Below, piece by piece: positions 17,337 through 27,049 of a stretch of DNA of 64,000 bases (positions are counted from its first letter, which is position 1; each line of letters opens with the position of its first letter). The DNA is from a bacterium HR40 (GTDB lineage Bacteria > Pseudomonadota > Alphaproteobacteria > Geminicoccales > Geminicoccaceae): the NCBI GenBank assembly GCA_002898275.1, contig BEIQ01000005.1:62001-126000 (forward strand), in the 5' to 3' direction. Below the pieces are notes generated by a model. That model was given only the letters and a program-made list of their open reading frames with translations, did no database searches and was not told the DNA's origin. A program made the position numbers and the translations under genes.

Positions 17337-18334
17337 CTCCTGGCGAGCGCCCGATCGAAGCTCCCCGGCACCGCGGGCAGGGCGAAGAGCGCATAGCCCG
17401 CTTCGATAGGGCGTTCCGCCTCGGCCAGGGCGGCAGCGTCGTGGATGCGGCAGAGACCGGCGGGTTCGAGCCGGAAGACGCGCAGGCCGCGAGCGAGGGC
17501 CGCGGTGGTCGCGGCGAAGGCGTGCTCCCCGCCATGGTCCTCGAACAGCAATGCCACTTCGCCGAGCGCGGCGAAGGGGGTATGGCGGATGATCTCGGCC
17601 TCCATGCCCTCGACATCGAGCTTGACGAGCAGGGGCACGCCCGGCCGGGCGAAATCGCGGACGAGGGAATCGAGGGTGCAGGCCTCGACCTCGACCACGG
17701 CCTCTGGCTCTGCTGCCCATGCCTTGCTGCCGAGGACGTGTCGACCCCAGTGGCCACCGGAAGCGGTGAAGGTGACCGAACGGCGCTCCCGCCCCACCAC
17801 CGCACAGGCACGGATGGCGAAGCGACCGGCATTGGCGGCCCGGGTGCGCTCGAGCAGCGGCAAGACCTCGGGAGCGGCCTCGACCGCGAGCACCGGATGG
17901 TTGCCGAGTCCAGGGCCGCTCACGAGCGCACTCCAGTAGCCGAAATTGGCGCCGCAGTCGAGGAAGCGGAAGGGGAGGTGGCGCAGTCGCCACAGAAGGG
18001 CATAGAGGGCCGGCTCGTAGACGGCCCCGCACAGCAGCCGCTTGCCCCAATAGCGGTCGTAACAGGGAAAGAGGAAGCGGCTGCCGTCCTCGAAAATCGC
18101 AGCAAGCAGCGTGCTGTGGGCACCGGGCAAGCGCCGCAGCAGCCGCCGCAACCGGCCGGCACCGCGGCCGGCGCGCTCGAGGCGGGCCCACAGCAGGGCG
18201 AGGTGGCGGTGGAGATCGCCGCCACAGGCGGTTTCGATTCGCCAAGAAGGCCGGGCAGGAGGGAGCGGCACCCAGTCGGTCACCGGGATCGCGGCCGCCG
18301 CGGTCGATCCGCAGGGCGCCTGGTCGTCGCTCAT
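17333..18334 (-). CDS. FkbM-family methyltransferase
   Basis: A 333-aa SAM-dependent methyltransferase. The SAM motif is FLDCGANFGYWS, then VLAVEAAPE, and a C-terminal VKLDVEGMEAEII typical of FkbM proteins, which O-methylate sugars and polyketides. ATG 18334 overlaps the upstream sulfotransferase stop as ATGA, so the pair is coupled. The N-terminal 110 residues are arginine-rich and not conserved. Together with the adjacent sulfotransferases, a role in decorating a surface glycan is likely. Confidence 0.85.
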   Translation of the reverse strand: MSDDQAPCGSTAAAAIPVTDWVPLPPARPSWRIETACGGDLHRHLALLWARLERAGRGAGRLRRLLRRLPGAHSTLLAAIFEDGSRFLFPCYDRYWGKRLLCGAVYEPALYALLWRLRHLPFRFLDCGANFGYWSALVSGPGLGNHPVLAVEAAPEVLPLLERTRAANAGRFAIRACAVVGRERRSVTFTASGGHWGRHVLGSKAWAAEPEAVVEVEACTLDSLVRDFARPGVPLLVKLDVEGMEAEIIRHTPFAALGEVALLFEDHGGEHAFAATTAALARGLRVFRLEPAGLCRIHDAAALAEAERPIEAGYALFALPAVPGSFDRALARS

Positions 18335-19272
18335 CCGCCCCATCCCTCGGCGGCGACGGGCAAGGCCAGCTCTCCTTCCTCCTCCGGCCGATAGCCGAAC
18401 CCCTCGGGCATGCGGGCAGCCATCGTCCGGGTGATCCAGGCGATATCCTCGGGGCCAAAGTGCCGCCGCCATCCACCGATCTCGCCGGCGCGCACCTTGA
18501 AGGCATCCGGATGGGCGACCGGAGCGCCCAACCTCCGGCTCCCTCCGGCAAAGGCGCCGCTGCGCTCCCGCTCGCGCAGACGGGCGAAAGAGGCCTCGGC
18601 CACCGCCCGCGCCACCGCCTGTGGCTGCGGTTCCTCACCGAGGAAGCGGAGGATGCGGACGAACTCTCCCGCGGTGTCGCGGCGGAGATCCTCGTAGCGC
18701 ACGAGCAGCACCCGGGGGAGCCGGTGGAGCCGCTGCCGCCAGCGGCTCAAGAAGGCGAGGATGCGCGACAACCCCCATCGGGGATCGCGCAAAAAGCCGG
18801 AAAGATCCTGCAGCTGGGGGGCGTCGAGACCGTGCAGTCGCTTCTTGTGAGGGTCGCTGCGCCAGCGCAGGTGGTGGAAGGCGGAGACCACGACATCGCG
18901 TGGATCGCGCACGAGCAGGATCACGGGTCGTGCCGCATACAGCCGTTCGAGGGCGGGCTCGCCGAGCGCGTCGACGAGATAGTTATCGTGGGTGAAGAGA
19001 ATCTTCGGGATCGAGGGATCGCGCGCATGATAGTTGTCGAAGCCGAGAAGCTCCGCGGTCGCAAGGCCGCGGGCAGTGGCATAGTAGAAAGAGAGGAAAG
19101 CGCGCAGCCAGGTACGGCCGCTTTTGGGATAGGACACGACGACGGCATCGGCTCGTCGCAGCTTACGCGCTTCTCGCGCCCCGCGCAACCAACGGTCGAA
19201 GGCAAGGGCGAGGGGCGGCGACAGCGGCGCCAGCACGAGGTAGAGCAGGCGGCGTAGGTACTTGCGGGTCAA
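18331..19272 (-). CDS. Sulfotransferase (PAPS-dependent), second copy
   Basis: A 313-aa member of Sulfotransfer_1. It has a hydrophobic N-terminus, the PAPS loop VVSYPKSGRTWLRAF near residues 46-60, LLVRDPRDVVVSAFHH, RYEDLRRDT and a C-terminal FKVRAGEIGGWRRHF. The canonical YPKSGRTW loop is intact. The start appears to be TTG at 19272, with GGAACG just upstream, because no ATG occurs before the PAPS loop. Its stop overlaps the FkbM start. It is only moderately similar to the copy at 16527, so the two probably modify different positions. Confidence 0.87.
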   Translation of the reverse strand: MTRKYLRRLLYLVLAPLSPPLALAFDRWLRGAREARKLRRADAVVVSYPKSGRTWLRAFLSFYYATARGLATAELLGFDNYHARDPSIPKILFTHDNYLVDALGEPALERLYAARPVILLVRDPRDVVVSAFHHLRWRSDPHKKRLHGLDAPQLQDLSGFLRDPRWGLSRILAFLSRWRQRLHRLPRVLLVRYEDLRRDTAGEFVRILRFLGEEPQPQAVARAVAEASFARLRERERSGAFAGGSRRLGAPVAHPDAFKVRAGEIGGWRRHFGPEDIAWITRTMAARMPEGFGYRPEEEGELALPVAAEGWGG

Positions 19273-19688
19273 GATCGTTCCATTCCCGTTACGGTTGCGC
19301 GTTTCCTAGCGGGCTTGGGGCTCGGATGCCAGTCTCGGGCGAAGGTGCCCGGCAACCGCTGCGGAAATGGGGCGACGAGACCGCCTCGGCAGGGCAGAAG
19401 CCAACATCCACGGCCCATCGATGCCACCGATGGGCGCGGTGCGGAACATCGACCGGTCACCGACGGCACGATCGAAAGCACGACGTCCACGGTCTCGCTG
19501 CCGGGCCTTGGCGATGCCCTGCCTGGGTGGCGAGCCCGGATCGCGATTTGCCGATCACCGATTCCGGCTCTCGTGGGCGTCCGACTTGTGCGCAGGCACC
19601 GACCCGACCCGGGTGCTGCCCGGTCTGCGGCGGTGTGGGATCGCTTCGGCTCCTCGTGTCCCCTGGCGGCGATCCGGCCAGGGTGCGG
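19273..19688. other. Intergenic region, no gene recognised
   Basis: About 415 bp between the cyclase stop and the sulfotransferase start, both on the minus strand. Open frames cross it, but none has motifs or a ribosome binding site that I trust. It presumably contains the promoter of the sulfotransferase-FkbM operon. No clear hairpin or RNA gene is seen. Confidence 0.5.
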
Positions 19689-21452
19689 TCAGTCGAGGCC
19701 GGCGAGGCGCAGTCCCTCGACGAAGCGTTCGAGGGGTTCGGGATCGCGATAGGGGGGGACCTGACGCCAATGGTCGAGGGAAAAACCGGGTTGTACGCGT
19801 TTCACCGCATACGCGTGCAAGCGTGCTTTTTCCATCTGTCCCAGCAGGGCCCAGGCTGCCGCCGCCATGCGGTGGGCCTGAGAGGGATCCCGCATGCGCG
19901 CGAGGGCCTCGAGGGTGCCCTTGTAGTCGCCGAGGGTGAAACGCGCGTCCGCGAGCACCCAGAGATACCAATCGGGATGGAAAGGGTTGCGCGCCATCGC
20001 CCGCTCGATGAGGGCGATCGCCCGCTGCGGTTCGCCAGCATAAGTCAGGGCATCGGCCTTCTCGACCATGATGTCGGCATCGTTGGGATTGAGTTCGCTC
20101 GCCTCCTCATAGGCAGCGATGGCCGCCTCGTGCTGCTTTCGGTAGAGCTCGGCAAAGCCGAGCTCGGCAAAGCCGCGGGCGTCGAAGGGATCCCGCGCGA
20201 TCGCCTCGCGGGCGAGTTCCACAGCCCGCAGCAGGCTGCCCTCGGGATCCGGCTCGAAGCGGTAACGCCAGGAGATGTTGAAGGTTCGCGATAGACCGGC
20301 GAAGGCGCGGCCGTACTCGGGATCGAGCTCGCGGGCACGGTCGAAGAGCCGGCGCGCATGGAGGGTCTCGTCCCGCCGCCAGGTCAGCGTCAGTTCCCAG
20401 CCGCGCAGCACGAGACCGTAGGCGGCAAGCTCGTGCGGTTGACGCAGACGGGCCCGCTGCCGTTCCCGTTCCCCGATGTGGACGGCGAGTCGGCTCGCGA
20501 TCGCCGTCACCACTTCGTCCTCGAAGGCGAAGATGTCGTCGAGCCGGCCGTCGTAGCGCTCGCGCCACAACGCCCGCCCGTTTTCCGCCTCGTCGAGCTC
20601 GACCTCGAGCCGGATGCGCGGGCCGGAGCGCCGCAGGCTGCCCGAGAGCACATAGCGCACCCCGAGCTGGCGGGCGATGTCGACCGGATCGCCCGTCGCC
20701 TCGCGCAGCCGGAAGGCACTGTGGCGGGCGATCACGAAGAGATCGCGGAAACGCGAGAGATGGCCGATGAGATCGCCGGTGAGCCCGTCCACGACATGGC
20801 GGTCGGCGGGATCGGCCGAGAGGGGGGTGATCGGCAGCACGAGGACCGAAGCAAGCTCTGCGATCGCCACCGGCTGAGAGGGGAGTTCCGGCATCGCCGG
20901 CACCGTCTCGCCGGAGGCTTCGTCCATGACCAGGAAGACCTCGAGCGGCTCCTCGATGTGCCGCAGCCGCGCTCGGCCGAGACTGCGGAAGACGAGGCCG
21001 GGCTCGCCAGCCACCGCCCGGCGCACCGGCTCGGTGACGCAGATGCCGCCGGGCGGAGCGAGGACCTCGATTCGCGCCGCGACATTGACGTGATGGCCAG
21101 CCACTTGGGGCCCGGCCACCAGCACCTCGCCCTCGTGGATACCGATGCGAAAGGCGAGTCGCTCGCCGGCCACCGACCAGACCGCTTGGTCGCGGAACTC
21201 GCGCTGCACCGCGAGGGCGAAGCGCAGCGCCGCTGGCGCTCGGTCGAAGACGGCGAACACCCCGTCTCCGGCGGTATCGACGAGCCGGCCGCCGTAGTCG
21301 CCGACCAGCATCCGCACGAGCGCGAGCGCTTGCTGCACCCGCTGCCAGGTGCCGAGTTCGTCGCGCTGCATGGAGCGGCTGTAGCCGGCAATATCGGCGA
21401 ACAGCAGCGCCCTGCGGCGTCGCTCGGGGGTGAAGTCCGCGCCCTGCCCCAT
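19689..21452 (-). CDS. Class III adenylate/guanylate cyclase with TPR repeats
   Basis: A 587-aa protein. Residues 1-175 form a class III cyclase domain with both metal aspartates (FADIAGYS, D20; DTAGDGVFAVF, D63) and a transition-state Asn/Arg pair in NVAARIE, so it should be active. Residues about 200-330 resemble the TolB/FlgO-type domain (SVLVLPITPLSADP...) common in this class. TPR repeats follow to the C-terminus (LDPEYGRAFAGL, ELNPNDADIMVEKADALTYAG). It has no membrane segment. It probably makes cAMP in response to an unknown signal. No strong ribosome binding site precedes ATG 21452. Confidence 0.9.
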   Translation of the reverse strand: MGQGADFTPERRRRALLFADIAGYSRSMQRDELGTWQRVQQALALVRMLVGDYGGRLVDTAGDGVFAVFDRAPAALRFALAVQREFRDQAVWSVAGERLAFRIGIHEGEVLVAGPQVAGHHVNVAARIEVLAPPGGICVTEPVRRAVAGEPGLVFRSLGRARLRHIEEPLEVFLVMDEASGETVPAMPELPSQPVAIAELASVLVLPITPLSADPADRHVVDGLTGDLIGHLSRFRDLFVIARHSAFRLREATGDPVDIARQLGVRYVLSGSLRRSGPRIRLEVELDEAENGRALWRERYDGRLDDIFAFEDEVVTAIASRLAVHIGERERQRARLRQPHELAAYGLVLRGWELTLTWRRDETLHARRLFDRARELDPEYGRAFAGLSRTFNISWRYRFEPDPEGSLLRAVELAREAIARDPFDARGFAELGFAELYRKQHEAAIAAYEEASELNPNDADIMVEKADALTYAGEPQRAIALIERAMARNPFHPDWYLWVLADARFTLGDYKGTLEALARMRDPSQAHRMAAAAWALLGQMEKARLHAYAVKRVQPGFSLDHWRQVPPYRDPEPLERFVEGLRLAGLD

Positions 21453-21611
21453 GCCGACAAGGATGATCCGCCACTCCGTTCGCGAGCATAGAACAGCCCG
21501 GTGACGGCGGCGAGAGTGCAGCCGCTCGTCTCTTTCCGCTTCGCCGCTCGGGCACTATTGTCCCGCCCGTCGCCCCACAGGGGTGCAGGCACGATCCCGG
21601 AAACGCCGGAC

Positions 21612-22760
<1,149 letters not shown>

Positions 22761-23488
22761 GCGGCTGGCCTCGGGCGAGCTCTGGGGCCTCCTGCGCTCG
22801 CAGCTGCTCTACCGGTTCCCACCCTTCGCCCACCGCCGACTCGTCCGCTTCTACCGAGGATTCCTGCCCGCTGGCGGACTGGCCTTCGACATCGGCGCCC
22901 ATCTCGGCAACCGCAGCCTGGCGCTGCTCGCCGCGGGCCTGCGGGTGGTGGCCCTGGAACCGCAGCCCCTCTTCGCCCGCCGGCTTGCGGTTCTCGCTCG
23001 CCGCCATCCCAAGCTCACCGTTCTGCCGGTGGCGGCAGCCGCAGCGCCTGGGCGTCTCACCCTGGCTCTTTCCCCGCGCACCCCCACAGTGGCGACCGCC
23101 TCTCCCGACTTCCGCGCCCTCATGGAGCAAGCGGGGGTGCGCTATGCCGGCACCCTCGCCGTCGAGGCCGTCACCCTCGACCAGCTCGTCGCCCGCTTCG
23201 GGCTTCCCGACTTCGTCAAGATCGATGCCGAGGGGATGGAGAGGGAGATCCTCCTCGGCCTCTCCGCGCCCCCCGCGGTCGTCGCCTTCGAACATCTGCC
23301 GCAGCGGCTGCAGGCGAGCCGGGATTGCCTCGCCCGTCTCCTCGCTCTCGGTCCCTTCCGTTTCAACGCGGTGACGGGCGAAGGGCGTCGATTCCACTTT
23401 CCCTCCCCCCTCGATCCCGAGGAGTTCGGAGCTGCCCTCGCCCGGCCGCCGCTTTCCCGTCGGGCCGGCGACATCTACGCCTTTCGAA

Positions 23489-24679
23489 TCACCCGCTGTG
23501 CGGGCGAGGAAACCGCGGTCCGCCCGGCAGATGGGGATCCGGCAGCAGCCCCGGGACCACCATCCGCACCACCGGAATGCCCACCTCCGGGCGGCTGAGA
23601 TCGACCCGCAGGACCTGGCGAAAGCCGGCATTCGGAAGAGCGGCGACGAGGGCTGCGAGATCGGCGGCGGGATCTCCCCGCCCGATATCCGGTACGGCAG
23701 CCAGGGGAAGCCCGGGCGGATCGGCGAACAAGAGCGCCTGGATCCGGGCACGATCGGCCCGCGCTTGATCGGAAAAGGCCGCGGGCTCGAGATCGTCTCG
23801 CGCCCCGGCAATGGCTGTCAGCCGGACCTGTGCCGCCTCGAGAAGGGCCTGGACGAGCGCCACCCGCGCCGAGGGGTGGCAGCCGGCGCCGATCGCTGCA
23901 TGTCCCCGAGGATCCTCGCGATCGCGCAGCAGGCAGAGGAAGGAGGCAATCGGGACCACTGCGGGTGTCCGCCAGAGGGCGATCTCGATACCAGCCCTTC
24001 CCAAGCGATCGAGGAGGTTGCCGGCTACGGGGTCGGCGATAGAGGTGAGATCGAGCCGCAGCTCTCTCCGCCGCTCGGGCGGCAGGTGGTAGAAGCGGCA
24101 GCTCGCATCGCGCTCGAGGAGTTCGCACAGAGCGTGAAGGGTGGCTTCGGCGGGCCGATTGCCCGCCCCGAGTCCGCTCGTGCTGGCGCGAAACCATCGG
24201 GCCTCGGGAGGCAAGGGCAGAGTCCAGTCGGTGTGCACGAGGGCCAAGGGAACGAGCCGCGGCGGGCCGCCTGCCAGGTCTTCGGCCTCGATCCAAGGAA
24301 GGCGCAGTTGCGGGGGCACTCGGCCGAGACCGCTCGCGGCAAGGGCGGCAAGGTCGACGAGCGGGATCTCTGCCGCCGTCAGATCGCCGAGCCGGGCGAT
24401 CTGGACCGGTCGCAGGATCCGTTCGGCGTGCCAGGTCTCGAGGGCCTCCATCACCGCCGAGACGAAGGCGGCGTCGCGATCCACACCCTTGCCCAGGGAG
24501 ACCGCCACCGATCGGGAGAGCGGGCGGATGGCCGCTGCCACCTCGATCCCGATGCGATCGAGTCCGCCAAGGAACGCCACCCGAGTGATGCCGAAGCGGG
24601 CGAGCTCGGGCTCGAGCCGAGTGCGGGTGACCGCCGGAGGCAATCCCCGCTCGCCGTCGCTGCCCGAGCCGCAGGACAC
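23489..24679 (-). CDS. YcaO-domain protein (ATP-dependent amide-activating family)
   Basis: YcaO enzymes phosphorylate backbone amides with ATP to make azolines, thioamides or amidines, or act on other substrates. Here FGITRVAFLGGLDRIGI, SLGKGVDRDAAFVSAVMEALE and GLGAGNRPAEATLHALCELLERDA carry the glutamates of the ATP/Mg site. The C-terminal VVRMVVPGL segment is typical. The start is uncertain: GTG 24679 (396 aa) is chosen; TTG 24643 and GTG 24841 are alternatives, the last adding a low-complexity stretch overlying DnaA-box-like sites. No TfuA, RiPP precursor or E1-like partner is seen next to it. The end overlaps fkbM tail-to-tail. Confidence 0.83.
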   Translation of the reverse strand: MSCGSGSDGERGLPPAVTRTRLEPELARFGITRVAFLGGLDRIGIEVAAAIRPLSRSVAVSLGKGVDRDAAFVSAVMEALETWHAERILRPVQIARLGDLTAAEIPLVDLAALAASGLGRVPPQLRLPWIEAEDLAGGPPRLVPLALVHTDWTLPLPPEARWFRASTSGLGAGNRPAEATLHALCELLERDASCRFYHLPPERRRELRLDLTSIADPVAGNLLDRLGRAGIEIALWRTPAVVPIASFLCLLRDREDPRGHAAIGAGCHPSARVALVQALLEAAQVRLTAIAGARDDLEPAAFSDQARADRARIQALLFADPPGLPLAAVPDIGRGDPAADLAALVAALPNAGFRQVLRVDLSRPEVGIPVVRMVVPGLLPDPHLPGGPRFPRPHSG

Positions 24680-24693
24680 GGTCGTCGGTGAGG

Positions 24694-24833
24694 TTATCCC
24701 CGGGACATCCGACGAACCTTCCCGCTTTGCCGAGTTATCCCCGCAACCGTCACCGAAGCCCGTTTCCTCGACTGCCGCATCCGCCGCCCTTCCCCCGGGT
24801 TGCGAACAGCCCTTTCCCCGATTCTGTGGATAA
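24694..24833. promoter_or_regulatory. Cluster of DnaA-box-like sites
   Basis: Two copies of TTATCCCCG (24694-24702 and 24735-24743, plus strand) and one perfect DnaA box TTATCCACA on the minus strand (24833-24825) lie within 140 bp between the DsbA-like and YcaO genes. The two TTATCCCCG copies differ from consensus at two positions. There is no AT-rich element, so this could be a DnaA-regulated promoter or a titration site, not an origin. Confidence 0.4.
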
Positions 24834-24848
24834 ACCGTCACCGCTCCG

Positions 24849-25634
24849 TCATCGGCCGGTCGCCTGCTCCGCAGTCGGCGAGCCGCCAGCCCCGGCGGTC
24901 GTCCGTCGGCCGGCGCGGACGCTGGCGACGAGCTCCTCGAGCGTGGCCCGATCGGCCATGCCCGGCACCAGCCGATCGCCGATGACGAAGGCGGGGGTGC
25001 CGCTGATCCCGAGCTCGCGGGCGAGCCGGTTGCTGTCGTCGAGATGGCGTTGGATTTCCGGTGCCTGCATGTCGGCCTCGAGACGGGCGAGATCGAGGCC
25101 GAGGCTACGGGCACTGGCCCGCACCGAATCGGGCGTGAGCGGCTCGAGGCGCATGAGCGCCATGTGAAATTCCGCATAGCGGCCCTGGCGCGCGGCGGCC
25201 AAGGCGGCGCGCGCTGCGAACTCCGATTCCGGACTCAGGATCGGCCACTCCCGGAACACCAGGCGAAGTCCCGGGTCGCTCGCCGCGAGGGCCATCACCA
25301 CGGGTGCGATCGTCCGACAGTAGGGACAGCGATAGTCGAAGAACTCGACGAGGGTCACGTCCCCTTGCGGATTGCCGACCACCGGTGCGTGCGGGTCACG
25401 CTCGAGCAGGTCGCGATAGCGGGCGAGAGCCTGGCGCTGCCGCGCCGCCTCGGCTTGCTGCTGGCGGGCGCGCAGGGTCTCGAGGGCCCGCAGCACGAGC
25501 TCTGGCTCCTCGCGCAAGAGCTCGCGCACCATCTCGCGGATGGCGGCGCGCGCGTCGGCATCGAAAGGCTCGGCGGCAGCGGGTGGAAGGAAGGGACAAA
25601 CGACGAGCGGCAGGACCAGGAGGAGGAAACGCAC
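24849..25634 (-). CDS. Periplasmic DsbA/ScsC-like thiol-disulfide oxidoreductase
   Basis: A 261-aa thioredoxin-fold protein with a cleavable signal peptide (residues 1-21). An N-terminal charged helical stalk (about 25-80) follows, then VEFFDYRCPYCRTIAP with the CPYC active site (C103, C106), a FREWPIL segment and the cis-proline loop SGTPAFVIG. The stalk plus catalytic domain matches Com1/ScsC-type isomerases, which can form trimers. It would introduce or shuffle disulfides in exported proteins. The gene precedes ycaO in the same direction. Confidence 0.9.
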   Translation of the reverse strand: MRFLLLVLPLVVCPFLPPAAAEPFDADARAAIREMVRELLREEPELVLRALETLRARQQQAEAARQRQALARYRDLLERDPHAPVVGNPQGDVTLVEFFDYRCPYCRTIAPVVMALAASDPGLRLVFREWPILSPESEFAARAALAAARQGRYAEFHMALMRLEPLTPDSVRASARSLGLDLARLEADMQAPEIQRHLDDSNRLARELGISGTPAFVIGDRLVPGMADRATLEELVASVRAGRRTTAGAGGSPTAEQATGR

Positions 25635-25709
25635 GGGAAAGGACTCCGCTTGAGGCGACTCGGGTTGTGGCCGAAGGGCAGGCGGCGGGCAAGCGCAGGC
25701 ACCGCTCGC

Positions 25710-26588
25710 TCAGGCGGCGACGGGACGGGGGGCGGGCCGGGCGAAGCTTTCCCGAATGTGTTCGCGCAGGCGGGCGATGGCCGGCAGATCCCGCGACGGG
25801 CCATCGAGGAGCAGGATCTCGGCAGGTGGCAGCGGCGGCAATCCCTCCCGCTCGCCCAGGATGCGGAAGCCCGGACGCAGGGTGTTGGCGGTGACCGGAG
25901 CGATCGCGAGGCCGGCATCGAGGGCGGCATAGATGCCGGCGACGCTCAGACTAGTATAGGCGATACGATAGCGCCGGCCGATGGCGGTGAGCCGCTCCGT
26001 CGCCGCCCGACGGAAGCAACAGTCGGCGGCAAAGCAGGCGAGGGGCAACGGGTCCTCGAGGTGGACCTCGTGGCGAGCGGAGCCGACCCACACCACGGGC
26101 TCGCGGTGCAAGAGCTCTCCCTCCCGTTCGCCGGAGCCGCGGGTGATGAGAGCGAGATCGAGGCTCCCCGCGGCGAGGCGAGGGAGCAGTTGCGGGGAAG
26201 GTTCGCAGACGAGTTCGACCCGTACCCGCGGATGGCTCTCGGCGAAGCGTGCGAGGATACGCGGCAGGAAGCTGCTGGCATAGTCGTCGGGAGCGCCGAT
26301 GCGCACGTCGCCCGAGAGGGGATCGTCGGCAAACGCGGCGAGGGCCTCGGCATGGACCCGCAGGATCCGGCGAGCGTGTTCGAGCAAGAGGAGGCCATCG
26401 GCGGTGAGCTCGAGGCCGCGACCGCGGCGGCGAAAGAGGGTGCGGCCGACCGTCTCCTCGAGCCGCTGCATCTGCATGCTCAATGCCGACTGGCTGCGGC
26501 CCACCCGCGAAGCGGCAGCGCTGAGGCTGCCATGATCGGCCATGGCGACGAAACTGCGAAGCAGCTCGGGATCGAGGAGGCGGGGCAT
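25710..26588 (-). CDS. LysR-family transcriptional regulator
   Basis: A 292-aa LysR regulator. It has an N-terminal winged HTH (LRSFVAMADHGSLSAAASRVGRSQSALSMQMQRLE, about residues 9-43) and a periplasmic-binding-protein-like effector domain. A cysteine pair, ACFAADCCFRR, lies near residue 190. ATG 26588 has AAGGGACGG upstream and is preferred to ATG 26621. It is divergent from a DUF1127 gene, a recurrent alphaproteobacterial arrangement, and probably controls that gene through the dyad at 26624-26636. Confidence 0.92.
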   Translation of the reverse strand: MPRLLDPELLRSFVAMADHGSLSAAASRVGRSQSALSMQMQRLEETVGRTLFRRRGRGLELTADGLLLLEHARRILRVHAEALAAFADDPLSGDVRIGAPDDYASSFLPRILARFAESHPRVRVELVCEPSPQLLPRLAAGSLDLALITRGSGEREGELLHREPVVWVGSARHEVHLEDPLPLACFAADCCFRRAATERLTAIGRRYRIAYTSLSVAGIYAALDAGLAIAPVTANTLRPGFRILGEREGLPPLPPAEILLLDGPSRDLPAIARLREHIRESFARPAPRPVAA

Positions 26589-26623
26589 GGCCGTCCCTTC
26601 AGGAACGTTGAACGATCCCATTA

Positions 26624-26636
26624 AAACTATTCGTTT
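26624..26636. promoter_or_regulatory. Dyad in the LysR/DUF1127 intergenic region
   Basis: AAAC-TATTC-GTTT lies in the only AT-rich part of the 105-bp divergent intergenic space, about 36 bp from lysR and 57 bp from the DUF1127 start. It is the best candidate for the LysR binding site, although the T-N11-A form is imperfect. Confidence 0.4.
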
Positions 26637-26693
26637 GTCCGGTCAATCGGCGCGTGTCATGCGGGGATCGTCTTTGGCTCGTGGAGAGCTCGC

Positions 26694-26984
26694 ATGCACC
26701 AGCCCCTCACCTCGGCTCCCGTCCGTTCCGGCTTCCTCGGCCGTTTGCTGCGAGGGGGAATGGCGCTGACCGCGATGGGCTGTCGTCTGTTGCGGGATGC
26801 GCGCGACCGGCGGCAGCTCGCCCGGCTCTCCGACCGGCAGCTCGCCGACATCGGGCTCGCACGGGCTGACATCGAGCGGGAACTGGGTCGTCCGTTCTGG
26901 CAGCCGGTCGACTGGACGGCTCTCGACCGGCAGCGCCGGCGCCGGGCGCGCCAGCTCCCGCTCGCGAGGGAGCTCGGAGGCTGA
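26694..26984 (+). CDS. DUF1127 small protein
   Basis: A 96-aa protein with the DUF1127 motif RRQLARLSDRQLADIGLARADI (about residues 38-59), found in many small arginine-rich alphaproteobacterial proteins, some of which affect RNA turnover and phosphate or stress responses. This one has an N-terminal hydrophobic/basic extension and an arginine-rich C-terminus. ATG 26694 is preceded by GGAGAG. It is likely regulated by the divergent LysR protein. Confidence 0.88.
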   Translation: MHQPLTSAPVRSGFLGRLLRGGMALTAMGCRLLRDARDRRQLARLSDRQLADIGLARADIERELGRPFWQPVDWTALDRQRRRRARQLPLARELGG

Positions 26985-27049
26985 AGGTGGGTCAAGGGGG
27001 TGGTGGCAATCCGCGGGTTGGCCGCCGCTCCCCGCCATCCCGTTTCGGC

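Noticed and set aside
24694-24833. Second replication origin
   Set aside because: DnaA-box-like sites occur but no AT-rich unwinding region, iterons or initiator gene accompany them.
25044-26624. 526-aa plus-strand open frame over dsbA-like and lysR genes
   Set aside because: It is antisense to two clearly conserved genes, has no motifs, and reflects GC-rich codon bias.
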